NCBI GenBank assembly: GCA_947465365.1
Contig: CANIAV010000007.1
Coordinates: forward strand, 1-15,639
Direction: 5' to 3'
Source of the DNA: Actinomycetota bacterium
GTDB lineage: Bacteria; Actinomycetota; Actinomycetes; Nanopelagicales; Nanopelagicaceae
Length of the DNA: 15,639 nt
The position numbers were made by a program, and so were the translations under genes. Positions 1-6,628 of this stretch are shown one piece after another (position 1 is the first letter of the stretch; each line of letters starts with the position of its first letter). Below the pieces are notes generated by a model. The model worked only from the letters and a program-made list of their open reading frames with translations, was not told where the DNA came from and searched no databases.

Positions 1-962
1 TGGCGGTCTGGAAATGGGCACCGGCAATTGCAGCTGGAAATGCAGTCGTTCTAAAGCCAAGTGATACTACTCCTGCATCGACTGTTTTCATGGCCGAGAT
101 CATGGGTGAATTTCTGCCTGCCGGAGTAATAAATGTAATTTGTGGAGAACGCGAAACCGGAAAGGCTGTTGTCGAACATGCAACACCTGCGATGGTTTCA
201 ATTACTGGTTCAGTCCGCGCCGGAATGGAAGTTGCCGGCAGCGCTGCTAAACAATTGAAGCGGGTTCACTTAGAACTCGGTGGCAAGGCACCGGTTGTCG
301 TATTTAACGATGCTGATCTAGAAGCAGCTGCTGCAGGTATTGCAATCGCCGGCTTCTTCAACTCAGGCCAAGATTGCACCGCCGCTACTCGCGTCTTAGT
401 ACAAGAAGGCGTATATGAAGAGATGGTAAAACTTCTCGCCAATCAAGCCACCAATGAAATCGCCGTCGGTATGCCAAATGAAGATGTCTTGGTAGGACCG
501 GTAAATAATGCTGCGCAATTTGAACGCGTCAAAGGTTTCTTATCGCGCGTTCCATCTCATGCTCGTGTTGTTGCAGGAGGGTCAGCCCTAGATCGCCCTG
601 GTTACTTCATCGCTCCAACCGTCATCGCAGATCTGCGCCAGCAAGATGAGCACATTCAATCTGAAATCTTTGGACCGGTTATCACCATTCAGAAATTTAA
701 AGATGAAGCCGAAGCGATCGCGTTATCGAATGGTGTGGAATATGGGCTGGCCTCATCAGTCTGGACCAAAGACCATGGCACTGCGATGCGAATGGCTAAG
801 GCCTTTGACTTCGGGTGTGTCTGGATCAATACCCACATTCCAATTGTGGCCGAGATGCCACATGGTGGATTTAAGCGCTCTGGATATGGCAAGGATCTAT
901 CTAGCTACGGCTTTGAGGATTACACCCGTATCAAGCACGTCATGACCAACCTCAACGGGTAG
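1..962 (+). CDS. Aldehyde dehydrogenase, probably aminobutyraldehyde-type (5' end missing)
   Basis: NAD(P)-dependent aldehyde dehydrogenase of the ALDH superfamily. The open frame runs in from the left edge (first whole codon at 3), so an upstream ATG at 90 is internal: the 29 codons before it encode conserved ALDH sequence (KWAPAIAAGNAVVLKPSDTT). About 319 residues are visible, against roughly 475 in the family, so about a third is missing upstream. The catalytic Glu lies in LELGGK (codon 273-275) and the nucleophilic Cys in NSGQDC (codon 375-377), 34 residues apart as in active ALDHs; EIFGPV and the C-terminal GGFKRSGYGKDLS motifs are present. Its position directly before a polyamine importer and two amine/guanidine enzymes suggests oxidation of 4-aminobutanal to GABA (PatD/PuuC-like role). 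The substrate is inferred from context; betaine aldehyde or another aldehyde remains possible. Confidence 0.9.
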   Translation, partial: AVWKWAPAIAAGNAVVLKPSDTTPASTVFMAEIMGEFLPAGVINVICGERETGKAVVEHATPAMVSITGSVRAGMEVAGSAAKQLKRVHLELGGKAPVVVFNDADLEAAAAGIAIAGFFNSGQDCTAATRVLVQEGVYEEMVKLLANQATNEIAVGMPNEDVLVGPVNNAAQFERVKGFLSRVPSHARVVAGGSALDRPGYFIAPTVIADLRQQDEHIQSEIFGPVITIQKFKDEAEAIALSNGVEYGLASSVWTKDHGTAMRMAKAFDFGCVWINTHIPIVAEMPHGGFKRSGYGKDLSSYGFEDYTRIKHVMTNLNG

Positions 963-990
963 AGAATTTAGGAATTTTCGCTAAATCACA

Positions 991-1005
991 GCCAAATTGT
1001 TTGGC
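991..1005. repeat. Inverted repeat GCCAAA-TTG-TTTGGC, operator candidate
   Basis: Perfect 6-bp arms with a 3-base centre. The right arm contains most of the proposed -35 hexamer of the potD promoter, the usual place for a dimeric repressor site. There is no T-run after it, so it is not an obvious terminator for the aldehyde dehydrogenase gene. Confidence 0.5.
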
Positions 1006-1030
1006 GTGCAGGGCAAATCAGTTACATAAT
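1001..1030 (+). promoter_or_regulatory. Putative sigma70-type promoter for potD
   Basis: A -35-like TTGGCG (1001-1006, 4 of 6 consensus bases) and a -10-like CATAAT (1025-1030, 5 of 6) are separated by 18 bases, placing transcription start near 1037 and giving a leader of about 75 bases before potD. Both elements are overlapped or bracketed by inverted repeats (991-1005 and 1006-1041), so the promoter may be controlled by a repressor. Assigned by eye; no experimental support. Confidence 0.45.
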
Positions 1031-1041
1031 GAGCCCTGCAC
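1006..1041. repeat. Inverted repeat GTGCAGGGC / GCCCTGCAC flanking the potD -10 box
   Basis: Perfect 9-bp arms at 1006-1014 and 1033-1041, separated by 18 bases that contain the proposed -10 hexamer. The right arm covers the predicted transcription start. It could be a pair of operator half-sites, or a stem with a long loop at the end of the upstream transcript. No T-tract follows, which argues against an intrinsic terminator. Confidence 0.5.
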
Positions 1042-1061
1042 AACCGTCCCTTGTTCCGGCC

Positions 1062-1090
1062 AGATAAAAAGAGCGCAACGCTCGTTATCT
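1062..1090. repeat. Hairpin in the potD leader
   Basis: Nested inverted repeat: AGATAA (1062-1067) pairs with TTATCT (1085-1090), and the inner GAGCG (1071-1075) pairs with CGCTC (1079-1083) around a CAA loop. It lies in the predicted 5' leader of potD, 7 bases upstream of the SD. Read on the minus strand, the GC stem is followed directly by TTTTTAT, the shape of a short intrinsic terminator for antisense transcription. On the plus strand there is no U-tract. Confidence 0.5.
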
Positions 1091-1097
1091 CAATTAA

Positions 1098-1103
1098 AAG
1101 GAG
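1098..1103 (+). promoter_or_regulatory. Shine-Dalgarno AAGGAG of potD
   Basis: AAGGAG lies 9 bases before the ATG at 1113. It is one of the few strong SD sequences in this window, consistent with potD being the first and most highly translated gene of the transporter operon. Confidence 0.75.
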
Positions 1104-1112
1104 CCTTTCCAC

Positions 1113-2288
1113 ATGGCTAAGAAGCACTCACTTTCACCAGAAGCACGTTCAATAATTAATTCGCGCGTTTCTCGTCGCGCAGTACTTGCCGGAATTGGTG
1201 GAGTAGGAGCAGCCGGTGCGCTCGCCGCATGTGGTTCAAGTGGAGATTCAGCATCATCTGGAAATGCAGTGCGCTGGGGTAACTGGCCGCTATATCTAGA
1301 TTTTGATTCAGATAAGAAGACTTACCCAACCCTAGATAAATTCACTGCATCAACTGGGATCGACGTTAATTATTTAGAAGATTACAACGATAACGATGAA
1401 TTCTTCGGAAAAGTTCAAGCGCAATTAAAGTTAAAGCAAGATATTGGTTATGACATAGTCTGCCCAACTGACTGGATGGCAGCTCGCTGGATTCGTTTGG
1501 GTTACTCACAAAAATTTGATGCAGCAAATATTCCAAATAAGGTAAATATTCTGGATGCTCTTGCAACTCCTTCATATGATGCAAAGCGTGAGCAAACTCT
1601 AACTTGGCAGGGAATCATGGGCGGTTTTGGTTGGAATACAGCCAAGAATCCAAAGGGCGTTCACACTCTTGATGATTTATTTGCACCACAGAATAAAGGC
1701 AAAATAATTGTACTTACAGAAATGCGCGACACCATCGGCGTGATTCTGCGCGCCCAAGGCGTTGACCTTTCAACTGTTACTGAAGATCAATTTATGAATG
1801 GCGTTGACTTCATGGCTAAGAAGATTGCAGATGGTTGGATCCGCGGCGTTAAAGGTAATGAATACGCACAAGATTTAACATCAGGCGATGCCACAGCGGT
1901 TATTGGTTGGTCGGGCGATATGTTCATTCTTGCATCTGAAAACGCGGGCAAATTTGATTTCGCAATTCCTGAGTCAGGTGGAACTCTCTCTGGCGACAAT
2001 ATGATGATTCCATCAACTGTTACCGCTGAAGCAAAAGCCAACGCTGAAAAGTTAATTAACTGGTACTACGACCCAGCTATTGCTGCAGAAGTTGCCGCTT
2101 ATGTGAATTACTTGACCCCAGTCAAGGGGGCGCAAGCTGAGATGGAGAAGATCAACCCAGACTTAGCCAAGAGCGAATATATCTTCCCAAGCGATGCAAC
2201 GTTGAAGAACCTCAGCGTCTTCCGCGCACTGACGCCTGCAGAAGAAACCAAGTGGTCAGAAGCCTTCCAGAAGGCTTCCGGCAACTAA
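1113..2288 (+). CDS. potD: Spermidine/putrescine ABC transporter substrate-binding lipoprotein
   Basis: Extracytoplasmic binding protein of the polyamine (PotD) family; it captures the polyamine and delivers it to PotBC. The N-terminus has a twin-arginine stretch SRRAVLAG (RR at 21-22), a hydrophobic Gly/Ala segment and a lipobox LAAC with the lipidated Cys at 40, so it is probably Tat-exported and anchored to the membrane, as many actinobacterial binding proteins are. The mature part begins with a Ser/Gly-rich linker and then VRWGNWPLYLDFD; the body carries the usual family features, such as YDIVCPTDWMAARWI and the later GWSGDM. At 391 residues it is slightly longer than E. coli PotD (about 350), mostly because of the leader. 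Followed without any gap by potA. Whether it prefers putrescine, spermidine or another cationic amine cannot be read from the sequence. Confidence 0.93.
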   Translation: MAKKHSLSPEARSIINSRVSRRAVLAGIGGVGAAGALAACGSSGDSASSGNAVRWGNWPLYLDFDSDKKTYPTLDKFTASTGIDVNYLEDYNDNDEFFGKVQAQLKLKQDIGYDIVCPTDWMAARWIRLGYSQKFDAANIPNKVNILDALATPSYDAKREQTLTWQGIMGGFGWNTAKNPKGVHTLDDLFAPQNKGKIIVLTEMRDTIGVILRAQGVDLSTVTEDQFMNGVDFMAKKIADGWIRGVKGNEYAQDLTSGDATAVIGWSGDMFILASENAGKFDFAIPESGGTLSGDNMMIPSTVTAEAKANAEKLINWYYDPAIAAEVAAYVNYLTPVKGAQAEMEKINPDLAKSEYIFPSDATLKNLSVFRALTPAEETKWSEAFQKASGN

Positions 2289-3437
2289 GTGTCATTTGAC
2301 GCCAGCACAGCGCGCGGGGATTTAATCCTCACTCGGATCACTAAGTCGTACGGTGATTTCAAAGCAGTTGATGATCTCTCGCTAACAATCCCTAAAGGAT
2401 CTTTCTTTGCACTTCTCGGTCCTTCAGGTTGTGGCAAGACCACAACTCTACGAATGATTGCTGGCCTGGAAGAACCGACTGTTGGCAGCATTCACTTAGG
2501 TGAAACTGACATCACTACAACTAAGCCATACCAACGCCCGATCAATACCGTTTTCCAGAACTATGCGTTATTTCCACATTTAACCATCTTCGAAAATATC
2601 GCCTTTGGCCTACGTCGCCGTGGCGTCAAAGATGTTGATGCAGAAGTAAATAAAGTTCTTAACTTAGTTGAGTTACCTCATCTAGCTGGCCGCAAACCAA
2701 CCCAACTATCTGGTGGCCAACAACAACGTATTGCACTTGCTCGCGCGATAGTTAACCGCCCAGCTTTGCTCTTGCTTGATGAACCACTGGGTGCACTAGA
2801 TCTAAAGCTGCGCCGTCAGATGCAGATTGAACTTAAGTGGATTCAGAAAGAGGTCGGTCTGACATTCGTTCACGTAACCCATGATCAAGAAGAAGCCATG
2901 ACTATGGCCGACACGATCGCAGTTATGAATGAAGGCCAGATTGAACAAATGGGTTCCCCTGCTGATCTCTATGACAACCCAGAGACGGCCTTTGTCGCCA
3001 ACTTCCTGGGCCAATCAAATTTAATTAAGGGAACTATCTCAGGTAACGATGGAGATTCTTTGGTTGCGGATTTATATGGACAGAAAATATCTCTTCCCAA
3101 GAGCCGCTCCCATGCAACAGATAATTCAATTTACGCTGGAATCCGTCCCGAGAAATTCCGTATCTCACTTCTTAACACCCCAGTATCTGGAAACGTCCTA
3201 AGCGGTGGACATATTGAAGATGTTTCATATATCGGCGTATCTACTCAATACCAAGTTGCCATGCCATGGGGCCAAGAGCTAATTGTCTTTGAACAAAACG
3301 ATGATGGCGTTGCACCATTTAAAAAAGGTGATGCGGTAAATATCTCTTGGGAACCAATCTTTACCTTTGCGTTACGTGGCGATGAAGATGTAACTGCAGG
3401 TTCAGAAGTTAACCCTGAAGTTCTAGACGAAGAGTAA
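2289..3437 (+). CDS. potA: Polyamine ABC transporter ATP-binding subunit
   Basis: ATPase that powers polyamine import. Walker [10 protein letters not shown] (44-52), Q-loop Gln 90, signature LSGGQQQR (140-147), Walker B LLLLDEP (160-166) and the switch His 198 (VTHDQEEAM) are all intact. The C-terminal 140 or so residues look like the regulatory TOBE domain typical of PotA/MalK-type ATPases (IRPEKFRI near 285-292). At 382 residues the length is normal for PotA. The start is a GTG in direct contact with the potD TAA and has only a poor AAGG some 14 bases upstream, so translation is probably coupled to potD. Only 12 bases separate it from potB, in line with a single potDABC transcript. Confidence 0.95.
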   Translation: MSFDASTARGDLILTRITKSYGDFKAVDDLSLTIPKGSFFALLGPSGCGKTTTLRMIAGLEEPTVGSIHLGETDITTTKPYQRPINTVFQNYALFPHLTIFENIAFGLRRRGVKDVDAEVNKVLNLVELPHLAGRKPTQLSGGQQQRIALARAIVNRPALLLLDEPLGALDLKLRRQMQIELKWIQKEVGLTFVHVTHDQEEAMTMADTIAVMNEGQIEQMGSPADLYDNPETAFVANFLGQSNLIKGTISGNDGDSLVADLYGQKISLPKSRSHATDNSIYAGIRPEKFRISLLNTPVSGNVLSGGHIEDVSYIGVSTQYQVAMPWGQELIVFEQNDDGVAPFKKGDAVNISWEPIFTFALRGDEDVTAGSEVNPEVLDEE

Positions 3438-3449
3438 GTAAAAACTTCA

Positions 3450-4298
3450 ATGGGAAAGATTCGCACTCCTTACCTGCTATTGCTGCCAGGATTTGGATTT
3501 CTCTTTACCTTCTTTATCTTGCCAATTTTAAACTTGGCACAGACATCGACCCAGACGCCAGTTGGTGGGGGAGATACAGGTCAGTACGAACAGACGTTCC
3601 GCTTTCAGAACTATATTGATGCCTTTGTAGATAATAAAGAACAATTTGCCCGCTCCTTTATCTACGCAATTATTGCAACGATCCTTGCTCTGATGATTTC
3701 TTACCCGCTGGCATATGCGATCGCCTTTAAAGCCGGCAAGTACAAAAATTTTCTCCTTGTACTAGTAGTTGCGCCATTCTTTACCTCATTCTTACTTCGT
3801 ACCGTGGCCTGGAAACAAATTCTGGGAGAAGAAGGCTTTGTGGTCCCAACCCTGCGAAGTCTGGGAATTATTAGCCAGAGCACAACGCTAACTTCGACTT
3901 CATTTGCAGTCGTGATGGGCATGACCTATAACTTCTTGCCTTTTATGACGCTACCTTTATATGCATCAATCGATCGCATAGATCCACGCACTCTTGAAGC
4001 ATCTGGTGATCTGTACGCCAATGCATTTACTACATTCCGTAAAGTTACTCTGCCACTTTCCATGCCTGGCGTTGTTGCCGGCACTCTGCTTACCTTTATT
4101 CCAGCAGCTGGTGATTATGTAAATGCATCGATTCTGGGTAGCCCAAATACCAAGATGATCGGAAACGTGATCGAATCACGTTATTTCAAGATCGTGGACT
4201 ACCCAACAGCGGCAGCACTTTCATTTACCTTAATGGCGGCGATTCTTATCCTCGTAACAATTTATATTCGCAAAGCCGGAACGGAGGAGTTGGTATGA
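3450..4298 (+). CDS. potB: Polyamine ABC transporter permease (PotB subunit)
   Basis: Integral membrane subunit, 282 residues (E. coli PotB about 275), with about six hydrophobic segments beginning at residues 8-28 and including 70-92, 100-118 and 150-172. The EAA loop that docks on the ATPase is clear: it runs from Glu 183 (EASGDLYANAFTTFRKVT) to LPLSMPG (201-207). Periplasmic residues 30-65 form the usual large first loop. It starts at ATG 3450, 12 bases after potA, with no convincing SD. Its last four bases overlap potC. It forms the heterodimeric channel with PotC. Confidence 0.93.
   Translation: MGKIRTPYLLLLPGFGFLFTFFILPILNLAQTSTQTPVGGGDTGQYEQTFRFQNYIDAFVDNKEQFARSFIYAIIATILALMISYPLAYAIAFKAGKYKNFLLVLVVAPFFTSFLLRTVAWKQILGEEGFVVPTLRSLGIISQSTTLTSTSFAVVMGMTYNFLPFMTLPLYASIDRIDPRTLEASGDLYANAFTTFRKVTLPLSMPGVVAGTLLTFIPAAGDYVNASILGSPNTKMIGNVIESRYFKIVDYPTAAALSFTLMAAILILVTIYIRKAGTEELV
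4283..4289 (+). promoter_or_regulatory. Strong Shine-Dalgarno GGAGGAG of potC
   Basis: GGAGGAG inside the 3' end of potB, 5 bases before the potC ATG at 4295. It fixes the potC start and allows independent ribosome loading in addition to coupling through the ATGA overlap. Confidence 0.7.
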
Positions 4299-5131
4299 GC
4301 AAGAAAATTGCCGATCCTACGATCCCTAGAATTCCAGCAGCCGCTAAATTCCAACGTTGGTTTGGTCGCAACCTGATTCGCGTCTATATGGTGATCGCTT
4401 TTACTTACTTATTTATTCCAGTTGCTTACACATTTGCCTTCTCATTTAATGATGCTGGTAAGAGCAACTTAATCTGGAAGGGTTTCACCTTCCGTAACTG
4501 GCAGAACCCATGTGGCGCACCTGAAGTATGTTCGGCGCTAGCTAACTCAATAAAGATAGGTTTCTTAGCCACCTTATTTGCCACCATCTTGGGCACGATG
4601 ATCGCTTTTGCAATTGGCCGCCATCAATTCAAGGGTCGTTCGACTTCGAATTTATTGATCTTCCTACCTATGGCCACACCAGAGATTGTTTTAGGCGCAT
4701 CGCTCTTATCTCTATTTCTAGTCTTTAAAATCAATCCTGGTTTCTGGCCCACAGTTATTGCGCACGTAATGTTCTGTATCTCATTTGTGGTGGTCACGGT
4801 TAAAGCGCGTATCGCAAGTCTTGATCCTCGTTTGGAACAAGCGGCGATGGATCTATATGCAAATGAATTTGAAACTTTCCGCCGCGTCACACTTCCGCTA
4901 GTGGCACCTGGTATTGCTGGCGCAGCCCTGCTGGCTTTTAGCTTATCTTTCGATGATTTTATTATTACCAACTTTAACTCTGGAACAGTTATTACATTCC
5001 CTAAGTTTGTATATACGGCAGCTGCGCGCGGTATTCCAGCACAAGCAAATGTGATTGGTTCGGGTATGTTTTTCCTAGCGTTGGCAATTGTTTTAGCGGG
5101 GCAGTTCGTAAACGGTCGCAAAGCGCGCTAA
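4295..5131 (+). CDS. potC: Polyamine ABC transporter permease (PotC subunit)
   Basis: Second transmembrane subunit of the importer, 278 residues (E. coli PotC about 264). Hydrophobic segments include roughly 29-50, 86-107, 118-143, 152-170 and 254-272. The EAA loop starts at Glu 181 (EQAAMDLYANEFETFRRVT) and ends in LPLVAPG (200-206). FSLSFDDFIITNF (215-227) is a typical PotC stretch. The N-terminal 25 or so residues form a basic cytoplasmic tail. It overlaps potB by 4 bases (ATGA) and has a strong SD. A 58-base gap with two palindromes separates it from the flavoprotein gene. Confidence 0.93.
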   Translation: MSKKIADPTIPRIPAAAKFQRWFGRNLIRVYMVIAFTYLFIPVAYTFAFSFNDAGKSNLIWKGFTFRNWQNPCGAPEVCSALANSIKIGFLATLFATILGTMIAFAIGRHQFKGRSTSNLLIFLPMATPEIVLGASLLSLFLVFKINPGFWPTVIAHVMFCISFVVVTVKARIASLDPRLEQAAMDLYANEFETFRRVTLPLVAPGIAGAALLAFSLSFDDFIITNFNSGTVITFPKFVYTAAARGIPAQANVIGSGMFFLALAIVLAGQFVNGRKAR

Positions 5132-5142
5132 TATAACGTCCA

Positions 5143-5154
5143 ACTACTAGTAGT
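5143..5154. repeat. Perfect 12-bp palindrome ACTACTAGTAGT
   Basis: Self-complementary 12-mer in the 58-base gap between potC and the flavoprotein gene. It could be a binding site for a dimeric regulator; no recognised operator matches it. A palindrome of this length has a chance expectation of only a percent or so in a gap this short, so it is suggestive but not proven. Confidence 0.4.
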
Positions 5155-5161
5155 AATTGCA

Positions 5162-5187
5162 GAGGTGATTTCCGGTATAACCGGAAA
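5162..5187 (+). promoter_or_regulatory. Shine-Dalgarno GAGGTGAT followed by a perfect hairpin before the flavoprotein start
   Basis: GAGGTGAT (5162-5169) matches the 16S anti-SD over 8 bases but lies 23 bases before the ATG at 5193, too far for normal initiation. Between them is a perfect stem, TTTCCGGT-ATA-ACCGGAAA (5169-5187). Folding would loop out 19 bases and bring the SD to within about 5 bases of the start. An in-frame TAA at 5178-5180 rules out any start further upstream, so this arrangement really does precede the gene. Confidence 0.55.
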
Positions 5188-5192
5188 GCGTG

Positions 5193-6605
5193 ATGGCGAA
5201 CATCGACCCATCGATTCTTAAACATTTATCTCTAATGCAACCGCAGCTTTATTGGTTGGATGAAGACCCACTCGAACCTAAGCCGCACCCGACTCTTATC
5301 GGTGATGTGACAGCTGACCTTTGTATCGTCGGCGCTGGCTACACCGGGCTATGGACGGCGATCTTGGCAAAAGAAGCTAACCCAGAACGCGAAGTTGTGT
5401 TGCTAGAACGGCGCGAAACTGGCGCTGGTGCATCTGGGCGCAACGGCGGATTCTGTAGTTACTCACTAACCCACGGATTCATGAACGGCTATAGCCGCTT
5501 TAAAGATGAGATGCAGGTCATCGAGCGCTTGGGGCGTGAGAATCTAGATGCGATTGAAGCGACGATTACAAAGTACGGAATCGAATGTGATTTTGAGTGG
5601 AATGGTGAATACCGAGTCGCTGTCGAAGATTGGCAGATGGAAGGTTTAGAGGAAGAAGCGCGCTTACGTAACTCATTTGGCGACAACGTTGAACTCTTAG
5701 ACCAGCAGGAGATGCAAAAGCGAATTAAATCTCCAATTTACAAAGGTGCGTTATGGGATCCAGATGGCACAGCGCTAGTTGATCCGGCTCGGTTGGTTTG
5801 GGGCTTGGAGCGAGTCTGTATCAAGCTCGGTGTTAAGTTATTTGAAAACTCACAGGTCGATCGTCTTGAGCGTACTAAAAATGGAATGATCGTTCATACT
5901 CCTTACGGAAGCATCTATGCCAATAAAGTCGCACTTGCGACAAATGTCTTTAAATCTCTGATTAAACGCGCCCATAAATATGTTGTTCCGGTTTATGACT
6001 TTCAATTAGTTACGGAACCATTGACCGCGCAACAACTGGAATCAATTGGCTGGAAGGATCGTGAAGGTCTTTCTGATGCTGGTAATCAATTCCATTATTA
6101 CCGTATGACTAAAGATAATGAGATTTTATGGGGCGGATACGATGCGATTTATAACTTCCGTGGAAAAGTTCGACAAGAATACGAATCAGATGCGCAAACT
6201 TATGCACATTTAGCCGAAGCATTTTTAGAGACTTTCCCGCAGTTAAAAGGAATTAAATTTACGCATGGCTGGGGAGGTGCGATCGATACCTGTTCTCGCT
6301 TCTCACCTTTCTGGGGGATGGCCTATCGCGGCCGTGTTGCATACGTTCTGGGTTACACCGGCCTCGGCGTTGGATCAACTCGGTTCGGTGCGCAAGTAAT
6401 GTTGGATTTGTTAGATGGCGTAGATAATGAACGAACCAATCTGCGCATGGTTCGTAAGAAGCCATTTCCTTTTCCACCTGAGCCGTTCCGTTTTATCTTT
6501 ATTCGCCTGACACAGTGGTCGATAAATCAGGCAGATAAGAACAGCGGCAAGCGCAATCTCTGGCTTAAATTCCTAGATTCACTTGGCCTAGGTTTCGATT
6601 CTTAA
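5193..6605 (+). CDS. FAD-dependent oxidoreductase of the DAO superfamily, PuuB-like amine oxidase
   Basis: Flavoprotein of 470 residues. The Rossmann dinucleotide motif is IVGAGYTG (G47, G49, G52), with the acidic ribose-binding residue at Glu 72 (LLERRETGAGASG) and the ASGRNGGF signature at 80-87 found in gamma-glutamylputrescine oxidases and related amine/sarcosine oxidases; GYTGLGVGSTRFG near 387-399 closes the FAD fold. About 60 residues follow, Pro- and Arg/Lys-rich, longer than in E. coli PuuB (about 426 total). Its place between the polyamine importer and a ureohydrolase suggests oxidative deamination of putrescine or a modified polyamine to an aldehyde for the upstream dehydrogenase. 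No gamma-glutamyl ligase (PuuA) is in the window, so glutamylation is unsupported. GTG 5190 is an alternative start one codon earlier. Confidence 0.85.
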   Translation: MANIDPSILKHLSLMQPQLYWLDEDPLEPKPHPTLIGDVTADLCIVGAGYTGLWTAILAKEANPEREVVLLERRETGAGASGRNGGFCSYSLTHGFMNGYSRFKDEMQVIERLGRENLDAIEATITKYGIECDFEWNGEYRVAVEDWQMEGLEEEARLRNSFGDNVELLDQQEMQKRIKSPIYKGALWDPDGTALVDPARLVWGLERVCIKLGVKLFENSQVDRLERTKNGMIVHTPYGSIYANKVALATNVFKSLIKRAHKYVVPVYDFQLVTEPLTAQQLESIGWKDREGLSDAGNQFHYYRMTKDNEILWGGYDAIYNFRGKVRQEYESDAQTYAHLAEAFLETFPQLKGIKFTHGWGGAIDTCSRFSPFWGMAYRGRVAYVLGYTGLGVGSTRFGAQVMLDLLDGVDNERTNLRMVRKKPFPFPPEPFRFIFIRLTQWSINQADKNSGKRNLWLKFLDSLGLGFDS

Positions 6606-6616
6606 CGAATAACGCC

Positions 6617-6628
6617 TATCCTTTAGCA
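6617..6628 (+). promoter_or_regulatory. Putative -10 element TATCCT for a leaderless speB transcript
   Basis: TATCCT (6617-6622) fits the actinobacterial TAnnnT -10 pattern and sits 6 bases before the speB ATG at 6629, so transcription would begin at or next to the start codon. No SD precedes the gene. The same 12-mer CTATCCTTTAGC recurs upstream of ylxR (15220-15231). Confidence 0.35.

Noticed and set aside
1006..1041. Intrinsic terminator for the aldehyde dehydrogenase gene
   Set aside because: The stem is good, but the loop is 18 bases and no T-run follows, so I kept it only as an inverted repeat.
4624..5121. 165-codon open frame on the minus strand
   Set aside because: Antisense to potC across its EAA loop, with no start signal and no recognisable domain.
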